This document shows positions 1 to 7,632 of a stretch of DNA of 64,000 bases, in pieces. Numbering within the stretch: the first letter of the stretch is position 1; the number at the start of each line of letters is the position of its first letter. The notes beneath the pieces are model-generated. The model saw only the letters and a program-made list of their open reading frames with translations, ran no database searches and was not told the DNA's origin. This DNA comes from Pedobacter sp. SL55 (GTDB taxonomy: Bacteria; Bacteroidota; Bacteroidia; Sphingobacteriales; Sphingobacteriaceae): assembly GCF_026625705.1 (NCBI RefSeq), contig NZ_CP113059.1:3534001-3598000 (forward strand). Reading direction: 5' to 3'. Both the position numbers and the translations under genes were made by a program.

Positions 1-367
1 TAACCGATGGGCTTTTTATGGCTAGATTTACTTTACTGCTCTTTAAACCATCAAAGCCCTCTCCCGAGTTAACGTAAGCCTCTCCATTAGCTTCAGTTAC
101 CTTATTTGTAGTTACTTTAGATTTTTTACCTAAACCAATACTTAACCTAACATCAGCACCTTTAATAGTTCTCATACAAGCTTTAAGATACACAGATATG
201 AGTAAAGCTTGTTGCGATGGCAATTCGATTTGAAAGCTATCTCCCCTAAAAATTTCCCACTTGGTATTTTTTTGAGGCAAAGCCGATAAAGCTTCTTTTA
301 AAGTATCTATCCAAAGGGATGGCAACTCTCTCGAATTAACAATGTCTCCTGTAATTACTGCAATCAT
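1..367 (-). CDS. SatD family protein, 3' end cut by window edge
   Basis: The complement of 365-367 is an ATG opening a frame that runs without a stop to base 1 (about 122 codons). The product begins MIAVITGDIVNSRELPS, the typical start of the SatD family (PF16264), whose members in Bacteroidota are small proteins proposed to act in regulation. The frame continues through a region with WEIFRGDSFQ and SIGLGKK, also typical of the family. The C-terminus lies outside the window. Directly upstream are three equally spaced palindromes (376-451), so the gene may be autoregulated; that is inference. The cellular role is not known from this sequence. Confidence 0.75.
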   Translation of the reverse strand, partial: MIAVITGDIVNSRELPSLWIDTLKEALSALPQKNTKWEIFRGDSFQIELPSQQALLISVYLKACMRTIKGADVRLSIGLGKKSKVTTNKVTEANGEAYVNSGEGFDGLKSSKVNLAIKSPSV

Positions 368-375
368 AAAACTAA

Positions 376-451
376 TATCGGCAAAAAAGCCGATAAATCA
401 AATTATCGGCTAAATACCCGATAATCATAAATATCGGCTAAACACCCGATA
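376..451. promoter_or_regulatory. Three phased 20-bp palindromes TATCGG-N8-CCGATA (candidate operators)
   Basis: Palindromes lie at 376-395, 404-423 and 432-451. Each is TATCGG, eight variable bases, CCGATA. The start-to-start distance is exactly 28 bp both times. The array ends only 9 bp from the start codon of the SatD-like gene, as expected for operator sites overlapping its promoter or leader. The binding protein is unknown; the adjacent SatD-like protein is the simplest candidate (inference). Confidence 0.55.
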
Positions 452-664
452 ATTATGATAGCTTCACTTCACACAGTGTTTACTTTCGATAGAAAACAGC
501 TTTAAAGGCTATATTAAAAATCATTTTCTAGAGAAATACATGGTAATTGTTAGTAAATTAGCGGCATGTTAATCACAATTAAAGGCCATCACATTTGTTT
601 GTAAAATTCCATTTTCTGCTCATAAAATGATGTTCAAATAAACTTCCTTTATTAATAATGTACC

Positions 665-672
665 TATCTTTG
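665..672 (+). promoter_or_regulatory. Candidate Bacteroidota -7 box upstream of the glucokinase gene
   Basis: TATCTTTG matches the Bacteroidota -7 consensus TAnnTTTG and lies 25 bp before the ATG at 697. No clear -33 TTTG is seen at the usual distance, so support is partial. Confidence 0.35.
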
Positions 673-696
673 ATTATCATCAAATAAAGAGCTAGC

Positions 697-1449
697 ATGT
701 CGGTAAAAAAAATCTCAAAAAAAGGAAATGTTCTCACTATAGATATTGGTGGAACAAACATTAAGGCCTGCATATTAAATGACAATGGCAAAATCATTAC
801 CGATTACGTTTCAGAATCTACACCAAAAAACGCTGGTCCTGATGATGTAATTGCAACAATTAAAAAGCTAACTACTGATTTAAAAGACTTTGAAAAAGTT
901 TCTGTGGGTTTTCCGGGGTATGTTAGAGATGGCGTAGTACAAACGGCACCCAATTTGGGCGAAAACCAATGGTCTAACGTAGACTTGGCAGATCAAATTA
1001 GTGCTTTATTTAGCAAACCTGTTAGACTTGTTAATGATGCGGACTTACAAGGTTTAGGCATTGTAAAAGGTAAGGGCTTAGAAATTGTTTTCACTTTAGG
1101 CACTGGTTTTGGCACTGCACTGCTTTTTGATGGAGATTTACTACCCCACTTTGAGCTAGCACACTTGCCTATTACCAAAGGAGAAAGTTACGATGAATAC
1201 ATCGGTAAAGTTGGTTTCGAAAAAGTAGGTAAAGAAAAATGGAACAAAAGACTGAAATATATCATAGAGATCTATAAAACTGTTTTTAACTACGATGTAC
1301 TTTACATTGGCGGCGGAAACTCTGCCAATATTAATTTTAAACTAGACCATAATATCAAAATTGTATCGAACCAAGACGGCATTAAGGGTGGTTCCAAACT
1401 TTGGAAAGTTAAAGAGAAGTTTTTGGTTTGCACCAACTTATACGAATAA
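697..1449 (+). CDS. ROK family protein, probable (polyphosphate-type) glucokinase
   Basis: A 250-residue sugar kinase of the ROK/actin-like ATPase fold. The phosphate-1 loop DIGGTNIK is at residues 16-23, GFPG at 71-74, the catalytic region LVNDAD at 111-116 (Asp114 as likely base) and the second nucleotide motif TLGTGFG at 133-139. The CxCGxxGC zinc motif of classical ROK repressors and glucokinases is absent, and the short length fits the polyphosphate glucokinase-like branch. It heads a co-directional group with gnd, zwf and pgl, so a role in making glucose-6-phosphate for the oxidative pentose-phosphate pathway is likely. ATP versus polyphosphate preference cannot be read from the sequence. 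Start: ATG at 697, just downstream of a TAnnTTTG box. Confidence 0.8.
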   Translation: MSVKKISKKGNVLTIDIGGTNIKACILNDNGKIITDYVSESTPKNAGPDDVIATIKKLTTDLKDFEKVSVGFPGYVRDGVVQTAPNLGENQWSNVDLADQISALFSKPVRLVNDADLQGLGIVKGKGLEIVFTLGTGFGTALLFDGDLLPHFELAHLPITKGESYDEYIGKVGFEKVGKEKWNKRLKYIIEIYKTVFNYDVLYIGGGNSANINFKLDHNIKIVSNQDGIKGGSKLWKVKEKFLVCTNLYE

Positions 1450-1493
1450 AATCTATCACAACCTATAAATTATTTTGTTAAATCACGATAAAA

Positions 1494-2918
1494 ATGAGTA
1501 TCAACAACACTGAAAAAAGCTACAGTTTCGGCATGATTGGTTTAGGAACCATGGGCAGAAACCTTCTATTAAATATGGCCGATCACGGTTTTTCTGTAAC
1601 CGGACACGACAAGAGCGAGAAAATGCTTGCTTTATTAGAAGAAGAAGGTAAGGCACACCACCTAAAAGGATTTGCTAAAGTAGAAGATTTTATTGACAGC
1701 TTAACCTCTCCAAAAACCATCATTTTATTAGTACCAGCTGGCAAAATTGTAGATGATGTGATTACCGAAATTACGCCGTTGTTAAGCGAAGGCGATATCA
1801 TTATTGACAGTGGAAACTCTTATTATACTGATACAACCAGAAGATCTCAGGAATTGAAAGCAAAAGGTTTGCACTTCTTCGGGATGGGAATTTCTGGTGG
1901 CGAAGAAGGTGCTCGTTTTGGACCTAGCTTAATGCCAGGCGGCGATAAAGCTGCTTATAGCGTAGTTAAAGATTTATTAGAGGCCGTTGCTGCAAAAGTA
2001 AACGGTGAGCCTTGTGTAGCTTATATTGGCCCTGGCGCTGCTGGTCACTTTGTTAAAATGACACACAATGGAATTGAGTATGCCATTATGCAGCTGTTGG
2101 CTGAGACCTATGATATCCTTAAAAATGGTTTAGGTTATGATAATGCTCAAATACAACAGGTATTCGAAAGATGGAACAACGGTCGTTTGAAATCATTTTT
2201 AATGGAAATTACGAAAGATGTATTTTTATTTAAGGATGAAAAAACTGGCAACTTGCTAGTAGATGAAATTAAAGATCAGGCTAAATCTAAAGGTACTGGA
2301 AAATGGACTTCGCAAATTGCGATGGATTTAGAAGTTCCTTTAAACACCATTGATGCCTCTGTAGCTGGAAGAAATCTTTCTAAATTGAAAGATTTACGAG
2401 TGGAATTGGAGGGTTCGTTTGGTAAAGCTGCTCCAATTGAAAACGCAGCAGGTTTTGAAGCGCAGTTAGAAGAAGCATTTTACTTCGCCATGGTTTCTGC
2501 TTATGCACAAGGAATGCACATGCTATGGAAAGCTTCTGCAGAATATGGTTATGAATTGAATATGGCAGAAATCGCCAAAATTTGGAGAGGTGGCTGTATT
2601 ATTCGTGCAGAGTTTTTACAAGATATCTATGAGGCTTACCAAAAGAATACTGATTTACAGCACTTGTACCAAGATGCTGCTATCCAACAAAAGCTAAAAG
2701 CTGGGCTAAAAGATACCAGAAAGGTAATTGCTTCGGCTATTAGTGCTGGTATAGCCGTGCCTTGCTATGCGGCTGCAATCACTTATTTCGACACCTTAAA
2801 AACAGGTAGAATGCCATCAAATTTAATCCAAGCACAACGTGATTATTTTGGAGCACATACTTTTGAGCGTATTGATAGCGAAGGTGTGTTTCACGCAGAA
2901 TGGAATAAATTAAGTTAA
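1494..2918 (+). CDS. gnd: 6-phosphogluconate dehydrogenase (decarboxylating)
   Basis: A 474-residue cytosolic enzyme converting 6-phosphogluconate to ribulose-5-phosphate and CO2 with reduction of NADP+ or NAD+. The N-terminal Rossmann motif GLGTMG is at residues 16-21. The family signature around GISGGEEGARFGPSLMPGG and the catalytic stretch KMTHNGIEY are intact. The length is the usual one for the long bacterial and eukaryotic form. It lies 44 bp after the glucokinase gene and is followed by zwf and pgl, so three successive oxidative pentose-phosphate enzymes are encoded together, though in an order different from the pathway order. Confidence 0.97.
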   Translation: MSINNTEKSYSFGMIGLGTMGRNLLLNMADHGFSVTGHDKSEKMLALLEEEGKAHHLKGFAKVEDFIDSLTSPKTIILLVPAGKIVDDVITEITPLLSEGDIIIDSGNSYYTDTTRRSQELKAKGLHFFGMGISGGEEGARFGPSLMPGGDKAAYSVVKDLLEAVAAKVNGEPCVAYIGPGAAGHFVKMTHNGIEYAIMQLLAETYDILKNGLGYDNAQIQQVFERWNNGRLKSFLMEITKDVFLFKDEKTGNLLVDEIKDQAKSKGTGKWTSQIAMDLEVPLNTIDASVAGRNLSKLKDLRVELEGSFGKAAPIENAAGFEAQLEEAFYFAMVSAYAQGMHMLWKASAEYGYELNMAEIAKIWRGGCIIRAEFLQDIYEAYQKNTDLQHLYQDAAIQQKLKAGLKDTRKVIASAISAGIAVPCYAAAITYFDTLKTGRMPSNLIQAQRDYFGAHTFERIDSEGVFHAEWNKLS

Positions 2919-2949
2919 AAGTAAAAATTCAAAAGTTAAAAACGAACTA

Positions 2950-3004
2950 GCCACAGATGCACAAATGATTTCTTTAAAAATTTGATAATCTGTGCATCTG
3001 TGGC
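2950..3004. repeat. Dispersed palindromic repeat (GCCACAGATGCACA hairpin) between gnd and zwf
   Basis: GCCACAGATGCACA at 2950-2963 is exactly inverted at 2991-3004, giving a 14-bp perfect stem with a 27-nt loop. The sequence resembles the CCACAGATnnACAGAT dispersed repeats found between genes in many Bacteroidota and other bacteria. There is no T-tract on the + strand after it, so it is not a good intrinsic terminator for gnd; it may stabilise a processed mRNA end. Confidence 0.7.
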
Positions 3005-3037
3005 AAAAAATAAAGCATAAAAGCGAGCTTTAAAAAG

Positions 3038-4546
3038 ATGAAAAAGTCAAGTAAACTTAATCCAACCATATTTGTAATATTTGGCGGCACAGGCGATTTG
3101 AACAAACGCAAATTGGCGCCAGCCTTATACAATTTATACACCGAGGGCTATATGCCTTCTAAATTTGCCATTATTGGAACTGGCCGTACTGCCTTTACCG
3201 ATGAAAAATATCAAAAAGAGCTGTTAAATAGCGTTAATGAGTTTTCTAGAAATGGAAAAGTTAAAAAAGATAAATGGGAGGTGTTCAGTCAAAATATTCA
3301 CTACAGCTCTATAGATGTAAAATCACAAGAAACTTTTGAAAATCTGAAGGCAGAAATTGAAAAATACCAAGCAGATTTTGGAGAAAACACCCAAGTAATC
3401 TTCTACTTAGCAGTAGCCCCTAACCTATTTCCTTTAATTGCGCAGTGCTTACACAAATACAAACTTACCGGTAACGAAGACAATTGCCGAATTGTAATAG
3501 AAAAACCTTTTGGTCATGATTTAGATAGCGCTAAAGAGTTAAACTTATTGCTTAGCGGCATTTTTACCGAAAAGCAAATTTACCGTATTGACCACTATTT
3601 AGGTAAAGAAACCGTTCAAAATATGATGGCCTTCCGCTTTGCCAACTCATTATTTGAGCCATTGTGGAACAGAAACTACATTGAACATATTCAGATTTCG
3701 GTAACGGAACAATTAGGCGTTGGCGATAGAGGTGGTTATTATGAAGGTGCAGGTGCCTTGCGTGATATGATTCAAAATCACTTGTTACAATTATTATCTA
3801 TTGTGGCAATGGAAGCTCCTATTTCTTTCAATGCCGATGAAATTAGAGATAGAAAAGTGGAGGTACTGAGGGCTGTTCGTCCGTTTAAACCAGAAGAAAT
3901 TAGCGGGCATGCCGTTCGTGGCCAATATAGTAAAGGCTGGGTTGAAGGTAAAGAAGTACCAGGTTACCGAACCGAAAAAGGTGTAGATGCACATTCTAAC
4001 ACAGAAACTTTTGCCGCCATGAAATTCTTTATCGATAACTGGCGCTGGCAAGGCATACCTTTCTACTTACGTACTGGTAAAAGAATGAACCAAACTTCAT
4101 CTATTATTACCATACAGTTTAAAGATGTTCCGCATCATATTTTCTCTAACAACGTAGCCGAAACTTGGCAGCAAAACAGGTTAATCATCAGCATACAGCC
4201 AGAGGCAAGTATAAGGTTGCAAGTACAATCTAAACGCCCTGGATTAGACATGGTGCTTAACCCGGTAGATATGGTGTTTAACTACAAAGGCACTTACGAG
4301 AACGACTCGCCAGAGGCTTACGAAACTTTATTGCTAGATGCCATGACAGGCGACCAAACCTTGTTTATGCGTGGAGATCAAGTAGAAGCTGCTTGGGAAC
4401 TGGTAATGCCAATTATCCATAGTTGGGAAAATAAAAAATCGTTAAGTTTCCCTAACTACGCAGCAGATAGCTGGGGCCCAGAAGAAGCCGAAGCTTTGAT
4501 TGCCAGAGATGGTTTCCATTGGTTTACTTTGCCTATTAAAGATTAA
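3038..4546 (+). CDS. zwf: Glucose-6-phosphate 1-dehydrogenase
   Basis: A 502-residue enzyme for the first step of the oxidative pentose-phosphate pathway (glucose-6-phosphate to 6-phosphogluconolactone, with NADPH formed). The nucleotide-binding motif FGGTGDLNKRK begins near residue 15, EKPFGHD precedes the substrate site, and RIDHYLGKE (about residues 183-191) carries the catalytic histidine. The length is normal. It is separated from gnd by 119 bp holding a palindromic repeat, and from pgl by 84 bp of short direct repeats. Confidence 0.97.
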   Translation: MKKSSKLNPTIFVIFGGTGDLNKRKLAPALYNLYTEGYMPSKFAIIGTGRTAFTDEKYQKELLNSVNEFSRNGKVKKDKWEVFSQNIHYSSIDVKSQETFENLKAEIEKYQADFGENTQVIFYLAVAPNLFPLIAQCLHKYKLTGNEDNCRIVIEKPFGHDLDSAKELNLLLSGIFTEKQIYRIDHYLGKETVQNMMAFRFANSLFEPLWNRNYIEHIQISVTEQLGVGDRGGYYEGAGALRDMIQNHLLQLLSIVAMEAPISFNADEIRDRKVEVLRAVRPFKPEEISGHAVRGQYSKGWVEGKEVPGYRTEKGVDAHSNTETFAAMKFFIDNWRWQGIPFYLRTGKRMNQTSSIITIQFKDVPHHIFSNNVAETWQQNRLIISIQPEASIRLQVQSKRPGLDMVLNPVDMVFNYKGTYENDSPEAYETLLLDAMTGDQTLFMRGDQVEAAWELVMPIIHSWENKKSLSFPNYAADSWGPEEAEALIARDGFHWFTLPIKD

Positions 4547-4596
4547 AGAAGTTAAAGGTTAAGAGTTATGAGTTGAAAGTCTGTAATTCAGGCTCG

Positions 4597-4622
4597 ATAC
4601 TCATATCTCAATACTCATATCT
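4597..4622. repeat. Short direct repeat ATACTCATATCT in the zwf-pgl spacer
   Basis: ATACTCATATCT occurs at 4597-4608 and 4611-4622. A similar CTCAATACTCAAATCT stretch lies in the cysN-cysD spacer near 60483-60498, so the motif is part of a dispersed low-complexity spacer family. No function is evident. Confidence 0.5.
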
Positions 4623-4630
4623 AAGAATAA

Positions 4631-5350
4631 ATGAAACTAAACATATTCAGTAATCAGACAGAATTAAACGAGCAATTAGCACAATACGTAATTACGGTTG
4701 CTAAAAAAGCTATTGCAGAAAAAAAACGTTTTGATTTTGTATTAACTGGCGGAAGCTCGCCAAAAGGATTATACCAACTTTTATCAACCACTTATAAAGA
4801 TCAAATAGATTGGAATAAAACCTATTTCTTTTTCGGCGATGAAAGAACAGTATTTCCTTTTGAGAAAGATTATAACGGTTTAATGGCTAAAGAAAGCTTT
4901 TTCGATAATTTAGAGCTGCAAGACGGACATATCTTTTATGTAGATACCAATTTATCTCCAGAAGAAGCTGCTGCCAATTACAAGCAGAAATTAGATGAAC
5001 ATTTTGCTGGCGCTCCTATCATTTTCGATTTGATATTATTGGGTATGGGCGATGACGCACATACTGCTTCTATTTTTCCGCACACTACATTGGTAAATAA
5101 TCAAGAAGCCACAGTAGCCAGTGTTTGGGTAGAGAAATTACACACCAATAGAGTAAGTTTAACTGCTCCATTAATTAACCAAGCTAAGCACGTGGTATTT
5201 ATCACGTTTGGAGCAAACAAAGCTACAGCATTACATAATGTATTAGGCGATACGCAAGATTTCGCAAATTATCCATCTCAACTAATTAAACCAGTAAACG
5301 GCGATTTACAATGGTTTGTTGATGAAGCGGCTACAAGCTTGTTAAAGTAA
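4631..5350 (+). CDS. pgl: 6-phosphogluconolactonase
   Basis: A 239-residue hydrolase of the glucosamine-6-phosphate isomerase/6-phosphogluconolactonase superfamily that hydrolyses 6-phosphogluconolactone. TGGSSPKGLY near residues 39-48 is the phosphate-binding loop and LGMGDDAHTASIFP is the signature of the Pgl branch. The length matches bacterial Pgl. It is the last gene of the pentose-phosphate group and is followed after about 16 bp by a strong hairpin. Confidence 0.95.
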   Translation: MKLNIFSNQTELNEQLAQYVITVAKKAIAEKKRFDFVLTGGSSPKGLYQLLSTTYKDQIDWNKTYFFFGDERTVFPFEKDYNGLMAKESFFDNLELQDGHIFYVDTNLSPEEAAANYKQKLDEHFAGAPIIFDLILLGMGDDAHTASIFPHTTLVNNQEATVASVWVEKLHTNRVSLTAPLINQAKHVVFITFGANKATALHNVLGDTQDFANYPSQLIKPVNGDLQWFVDEAATSLLK

Positions 5351-5366
5351 AACAGCTTAATTACAC

Positions 5367-5403
5367 TTTCGAGGTAAGATTTGTAAAGTTTCTTACCTCG
5401 AAA
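5367..5403 (+). terminator. Hairpin after pgl
   Basis: TTTCGAGGTAAGA (5367-5379) pairs perfectly with TCTTACCTCGAAA (5391-5403) across an 11-nt loop. There is no U-run after the stem, so it may be a weak terminator or an RNA-end stabiliser. It marks the end of the pentose-phosphate group. Confidence 0.55.
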
Positions 5404-5730
5404 GATCATTGCTTCATAAAGTTCATTTCGCTTCCACGAAATATATTCTTTTCAGAACTTTATTCTTATGCACAAGAATAAATGCATATCATTTTATTCC
5501 CTGTTTTTAACAAACCGCTTTATCTTTTGATCTGGATTTGATAGCCGCTGTGGTTTTCATACCAATCACATTCATTTTTTAAGAGGTAGATCTAATTTCC
5601 TTTCTACAACAATTATGAAAATTTTGATGGTATGGTATTGGTTTGCCAAAAGTATCCTTATATTTTTTAGTAAAGCTAAATGTGAAGAAAATATAAATGA
5701 TGCCCATGCTTTTTAAAACCTGAAAACACC
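5404..5730. other. Intergenic region, no gene recognised
   Basis: This AT-rich stretch lies between the pgl hairpin and the candidate small RNA. The only structure seen is a 9-bp hairpin TTTATTCTT/AAGAATAAA at 5459-5482. No convincing coding frame was found. Confidence 0.5.
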
Positions 5731-5803
5731 AAAAATAAAAAAGGGCCAAGAAACTAGTTCCTGACCCTACATCTACCTATGAAAAACATACCCCCGAAAG
5801 GGT
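5731..5803 (-). ncRNA. Candidate small RNA with its own promoter and terminator
   Basis: Read on the - strand, a -7 box TACATTTG (5816-5809) is followed about 6 nt later by a small hairpin ACCC-loop-GGGT (5803-5790). A single-stranded stretch and a near-palindromic terminator stem (5768-5742) come next, followed by a U-rich run (complement of 5742-5731). The predicted transcript is about 70 nt with no meaningful open frame on that strand. It lies 117 bp past the stop of the GapN-like gene, so it could also be read as that operon's distal terminator. The separate promoter-like box favours an independent RNA. The RNA family is not recognised. Confidence 0.4.
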
Positions 5804-5808
5804 AAGCC

Positions 5809-5816
5809 CAAATGTA
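5809..5816 (-). promoter_or_regulatory. -7 box for the candidate small RNA
   Basis: The complement reads TACATTTG, a full match to TAnnTTTG. It is placed so that transcription would begin near 5803, at the first hairpin. The -33 element is not clear. Confidence 0.4.
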
Positions 5817-5919
5817 AAAACAATTTTTCAATATTCCGAACTTTTACAAGAAAATATTCTAAATATTTTTGTTTTACGTACAAACCTCATTGATTATCAG
5901 GTTAAATACGTTTTTAGCA

Positions 5920-7539
5920 TTAAAATAAATATTTAGTGCTGAGGAAATTTGAGTTGTGCCCATCAATAATTTCGTTAAGCAAACGCTTGTTACTATCATT
6001 TAATTTAGTTGCCACTAGAGATCTTATAGAAAAAGAACGTAAAGCATCTACCACAGACAGAGTTCCTTCTGCACTATCTTTTCTACCAGTAAAAGGAAAA
6101 ACATCTGGCCCGCGTTGGCATTGGCAGTTGATGTTTACACGACTAACCTGATTTACAATTGGATCAATCAACGCAGCAACTTCCTCATGATCCTCACTAA
6201 AGATACTCACTTGTTGCCCGTGGGTAGATTCTATTAAGTAGTTGATAGGTTCTTCAATATCATCAAAAGTAACAACTGGAATAACTGGGCCAAACTGTTC
6301 TTCGGTGTACAGCTTCATTTCTTTAGTCACGGGATAAACAATTGCAGGGAACACGAATGATTCCTTTGTTTGTCCACCATTTTTGTTGACCACCTGTGCA
6401 CCTTTGGCTATGGCATCATCAATCACTTCTTTTAAGTAAGCTGGTTTTTGTGGTTCTGGCAGCGGTGTCAACGAAACACCGTCTTCCCAAGGCATACCAA
6501 ATTTCAGCTTTGCTACTTCTTCAGAAAGCTCTTTAACAAAAGTATCTACATGTTTTTTATGAACAAAAATGATTTTTAAAGCAGTACAACGTTGTCCATT
6601 GAAAGAAAGTGATCCTAAAACCGTTTCTTTAACTGCAAGCTTTAAATCGGCATTTGCTGTAATAATAGCGGCATTCTTGGCATCTAAACCTAAAATGGCA
6701 CGCAAGCGGTTTACCTTAGGATGCATTTTCTTTAACTGATCGGCTACTTTACTAGAACCAATTAAAGTTAACACGTTGATTTTTCCAGATTCCATTAAGC
6801 CTGGTATGATTTTATTACCACGCCCATAAATGGTATTTACCACACCTTTAGGAAAGTTATCTCTAAATGCTTTTAATAACGGATAAAACAATAGCGTACC
6901 ATGTTTAGGTGGTTTAAACAAAATGGTATTTCCCATAATTAATGCAGGGATTAGCGTGGTAAAGGTTTCGTTTAATGGGTAATTAAATGGCCCCATACAA
7001 AGTACAACACCCAGCGGCGAACGACGAATTTGCGCTACAATACCTTGTTCAATAGTGAAACCTGCAGATTGCCTATCTATATCTTTCAAGGCATCGATAG
7101 TAGCATTAATGTATTCGATGGTTCTGTCGAATTCTTTTACTGAATCTCCGTAAGTCTTCCCTATCTCCCACATGATCAGTTTTACTACTTCTTGCTTCTT
7201 CTCGATAATATCTCGAGTAAACTTTTCTACACACTCAATACGTTGTGCTACGCTCATGGTTGGCCACTCTCCTCTTCCATTATTATAAGCAGAAACAGCA
7301 GCATCTAATGCAATTTGAGCTTCCTTTTCGCCACAAAGTGGATAAGTGCCTATTAGCTTTCGTTCTAAGCCGTTGGTGGTTTTAATACAAACTGGAGATA
7401 GCACGGTGTGCACCTCGCCAGACCAAGTTAACATGTCGCCATTAGATAGGTAACTACGCTGATCTAATGGCTCATCCAGTGCATACGCTGCAGGGATGTC
7501 TGCTTCTTTAGGAAACAGATTTTCTAGGTTTAGGGACAT
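5920..7539 (-). CDS. NADP-dependent glyceraldehyde-3-phosphate dehydrogenase-like aldehyde dehydrogenase (GapN type)
   Basis: A 539-residue aldehyde dehydrogenase superfamily protein. Asn186 lies in GPFNYP, and the nucleophile Cys318 is in FNGQRCTALK. The region that normally carries the general-base glutamate reads GLDAKN, with Asp286 where ELGG or GLEAKN-type sequences have Glu. The overall pattern fits the non-phosphorylating GapN group (G3P to 3-phosphoglycerate with NADPH formed). As the last gene of the hexuronate operon it would oxidise the glyceraldehyde-3-phosphate released by KDPG aldolase. A semialdehyde dehydrogenase role is the alternative. It is separated from the transporter gene by 93 bp containing an imperfect hairpin. 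Confidence 0.75.
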   Translation of the reverse strand: MSLNLENLFPKEADIPAAYALDEPLDQRSYLSNGDMLTWSGEVHTVLSPVCIKTTNGLERKLIGTYPLCGEKEAQIALDAAVSAYNNGRGEWPTMSVAQRIECVEKFTRDIIEKKQEVVKLIMWEIGKTYGDSVKEFDRTIEYINATIDALKDIDRQSAGFTIEQGIVAQIRRSPLGVVLCMGPFNYPLNETFTTLIPALIMGNTILFKPPKHGTLLFYPLLKAFRDNFPKGVVNTIYGRGNKIIPGLMESGKINVLTLIGSSKVADQLKKMHPKVNRLRAILGLDAKNAAIITANADLKLAVKETVLGSLSFNGQRCTALKIIFVHKKHVDTFVKELSEEVAKLKFGMPWEDGVSLTPLPEPQKPAYLKEVIDDAIAKGAQVVNKNGGQTKESFVFPAIVYPVTKEMKLYTEEQFGPVIPVVTFDDIEEPINYLIESTHGQQVSIFSEDHEEVAALIDPIVNQVSRVNINCQCQRGPDVFPFTGRKDSAEGTLSVVDALRSFSIRSLVATKLNDSNKRLLNEIIDGHNSNFLSTKYLF

Positions 7540-7594
7540 TTTTGTTTAATTTATTTACTTAGTTTATAGATTTAGTAGATTTTATATTTAATAA

Positions 7595-7625
7595 TATATC
7601 CCCTCTAGTTTAAAGAGAGGATATA
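7595..7625. other. Imperfect hairpin between transporter and dehydrogenase genes
   Basis: TATATCCCCTCT and AGAGAGGATATA pair with one mismatch around a short AT loop. It lies in the 93-bp spacer of the hexuronate operon and could attenuate or process the mRNA between the two genes. Confidence 0.35.
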
Positions 7626-7632
7626 TTTATTG

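Noticed and set aside
376..451. CRISPR array
   Set aside because: The units are 20-bp palindromes separated by only 8 bp, with no spacers of normal length and no cas genes.
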